Source: Candidatus Pacearchaeota archaeon
GTDB lineage: Archaea > Nanoarchaeota > Nanoarchaeia > Pacearchaeales > GW2011-AR1
Length of the DNA: 7,205 bases
Assembly (NCBI GenBank): GCA_002690445.1
Contig: NZER01000356.1
Coordinates: forward strand, 1-7,205
Direction: 5' to 3'
Shown piece after piece: positions 6,615 to 7,205 of this stretch; the first letter of the stretch is position 1, and the number at the start of each line of letters is the position of its first letter. Made by a program: the position numbers and the translations under genes. The notes beneath the pieces were generated by a model, which was not told the origin of the DNA, ran no database searches, and saw only the letters and a program-made list of their open reading frames with translations.

Positions 6615-7205
6615 ATGAAATATTGGGGTGAAGATCAAGAAGCTGCGGTTATTGCATTTAATACTAATGATGATATAGAGCAAAAGCATCAAGTTTTTGT
6701 AAAGATTATAGACCCTGCTTTTCGTAAGCTTGTAGAAAACATCTATTATACTTATAATTTTAATAAAATATTATGGGATAGAGAACAAATTGAGCATGAA
6801 GTAATGGCTCATCTCTATGAGAAATTGGGAAAATTTGATGTAACCAAGAATAAAAAGTCTTTTTCTTATTTTGGCACCATCACTAAAAATTGGATGATCC
6901 AACGATGTAACGCTGATAAAAACAAAAGATTTATTGATGATGATAATCAAGATATGATTATACAGAATATTAGCATTAGTGAGTATGAAGAAAATAAAGT
7001 CATTCATCATAATGAAGACTTTATAAATGAAATCATAGAAGACTTTGATGATTGGGATGCTAAAGACAATTATAGTAAGGATGATTTTGCAGTTTTAGAA
7101 ATAGTTAACGATATACTCAAAAACTATGAGAGATTTAATATTTATAATAAGAAGCAACTTTATGTGTATATTAGAGAGGCCACTGATTTACCAAGTCGTA
7201 AAATA
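6615..7205 (+). CDS. 55: T4 gp55-like late-transcription sigma factor (3' truncated by window edge)
   Basis: The frame is open for 197 codons from the ATG at 6615 to the last base, with no stop. Residues about 58-106 look like sigma-70 region 2 as found in the reduced gp55 family: an EHEVMAHLYEKLGKFD helix, then SFSYFGTITKNWMIQR and a lysine-rich stretch. This aligns by eye with the T4 gp55 segment containing a helix, FDETKYKNP and an Ala-Tyr-Ile-Thr helix. A later YNKKQLYVYIREATDLPS motif (about 177-194) recalls the C-terminal part of gp55-like proteins of marine T4-like phages. In T4, gp55 binds host core RNA polymerase, recognises the short TATAAATA late promoter, and is coupled through its C-terminal tail to the sliding clamp gp45. 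The clamp-binding tail would lie beyond the window, so it cannot be checked. The gene follows the structural gene by 73 bases on the same strand and has a strong ribosome binding site. Its codon use is uniformly AT-rich. Another small phage sigma or DNA-binding protein is the alternative. Confidence 0.75.
   Translation, partial: MKYWGEDQEAAVIAFNTNDDIEQKHQVFVKIIDPAFRKLVENIYYTYNFNKILWDREQIEHEVMAHLYEKLGKFDVTKNKKSFSYFGTITKNWMIQRCNADKNKRFIDDDNQDMIIQNISISEYEENKVIHHNEDFINEIIEDFDDWDAKDNYSKDDFAVLEIVNDILKNYERFNIYNKKQLYVYIREATDLPSRKI

Overview
The window looks like part of the genome of a T4-like (myovirus-type) tailed phage, probably an uncultured one infecting an AT-rich host. Three things point there. 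The overall composition is AT-rich and genes are packed tightly on one strand. A very long structural gene has the look of a baseplate or tail-hub protein. The next gene resembles the T4 gp55 late-transcription sigma factor. No database search was possible, so the assignments rest on sequence pattern and remembered family features. Host and taxon are inference.

Layout, all on the + strand: (1) bases 1-69 are the last 22 codons and stop of an upstream gene that enters from outside the window. (2) Four bases later a single 6.47-kb gene runs from 74 to 6541 and encodes a 2155-residue protein. Both ends are AT-rich. The N-terminal part (about residues 175-320) and the last 80 residues resemble phage tail-hub/baseplate domains. 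The middle carries two long predicted coiled-coil segments and many Gly/Tyr/Arg/Pro-rich stretches. (3) A 73-base AT-rich gap ends in a strong Shine-Dalgarno sequence. (4) The gp55-like late sigma factor starts at 6615 and runs off the window edge. The arrangement fits a late/structural module with the late-transcription regulator beside it.

The unusual part lies inside the giant gene. Between about 1200 and 5500 the AT-rich reading frame is repeatedly interrupted, without loss of frame, by short GC-rich islands. Third-position GC jumps from 10% (608-727) to 74% (4319-4432). Two islands, at 2256-2380 and 3996-4120, are a 125-bp direct repeat with a single mismatch, spaced exactly 1740 bp (580 codons) apart. 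Several other islands hold perfect or near-perfect palindromes. The pattern recalls in-frame, protein-coding palindromic insertions such as the Rickettsia palindromic elements, here in a phage structural gene. That comparison is a hypothesis; the repeat, the composition jumps and the palindromes are read directly from the sequence. There are no tRNA or rRNA genes, CRISPR arrays or recognisable transposase genes, and no gene-free stretch over 300 bases.
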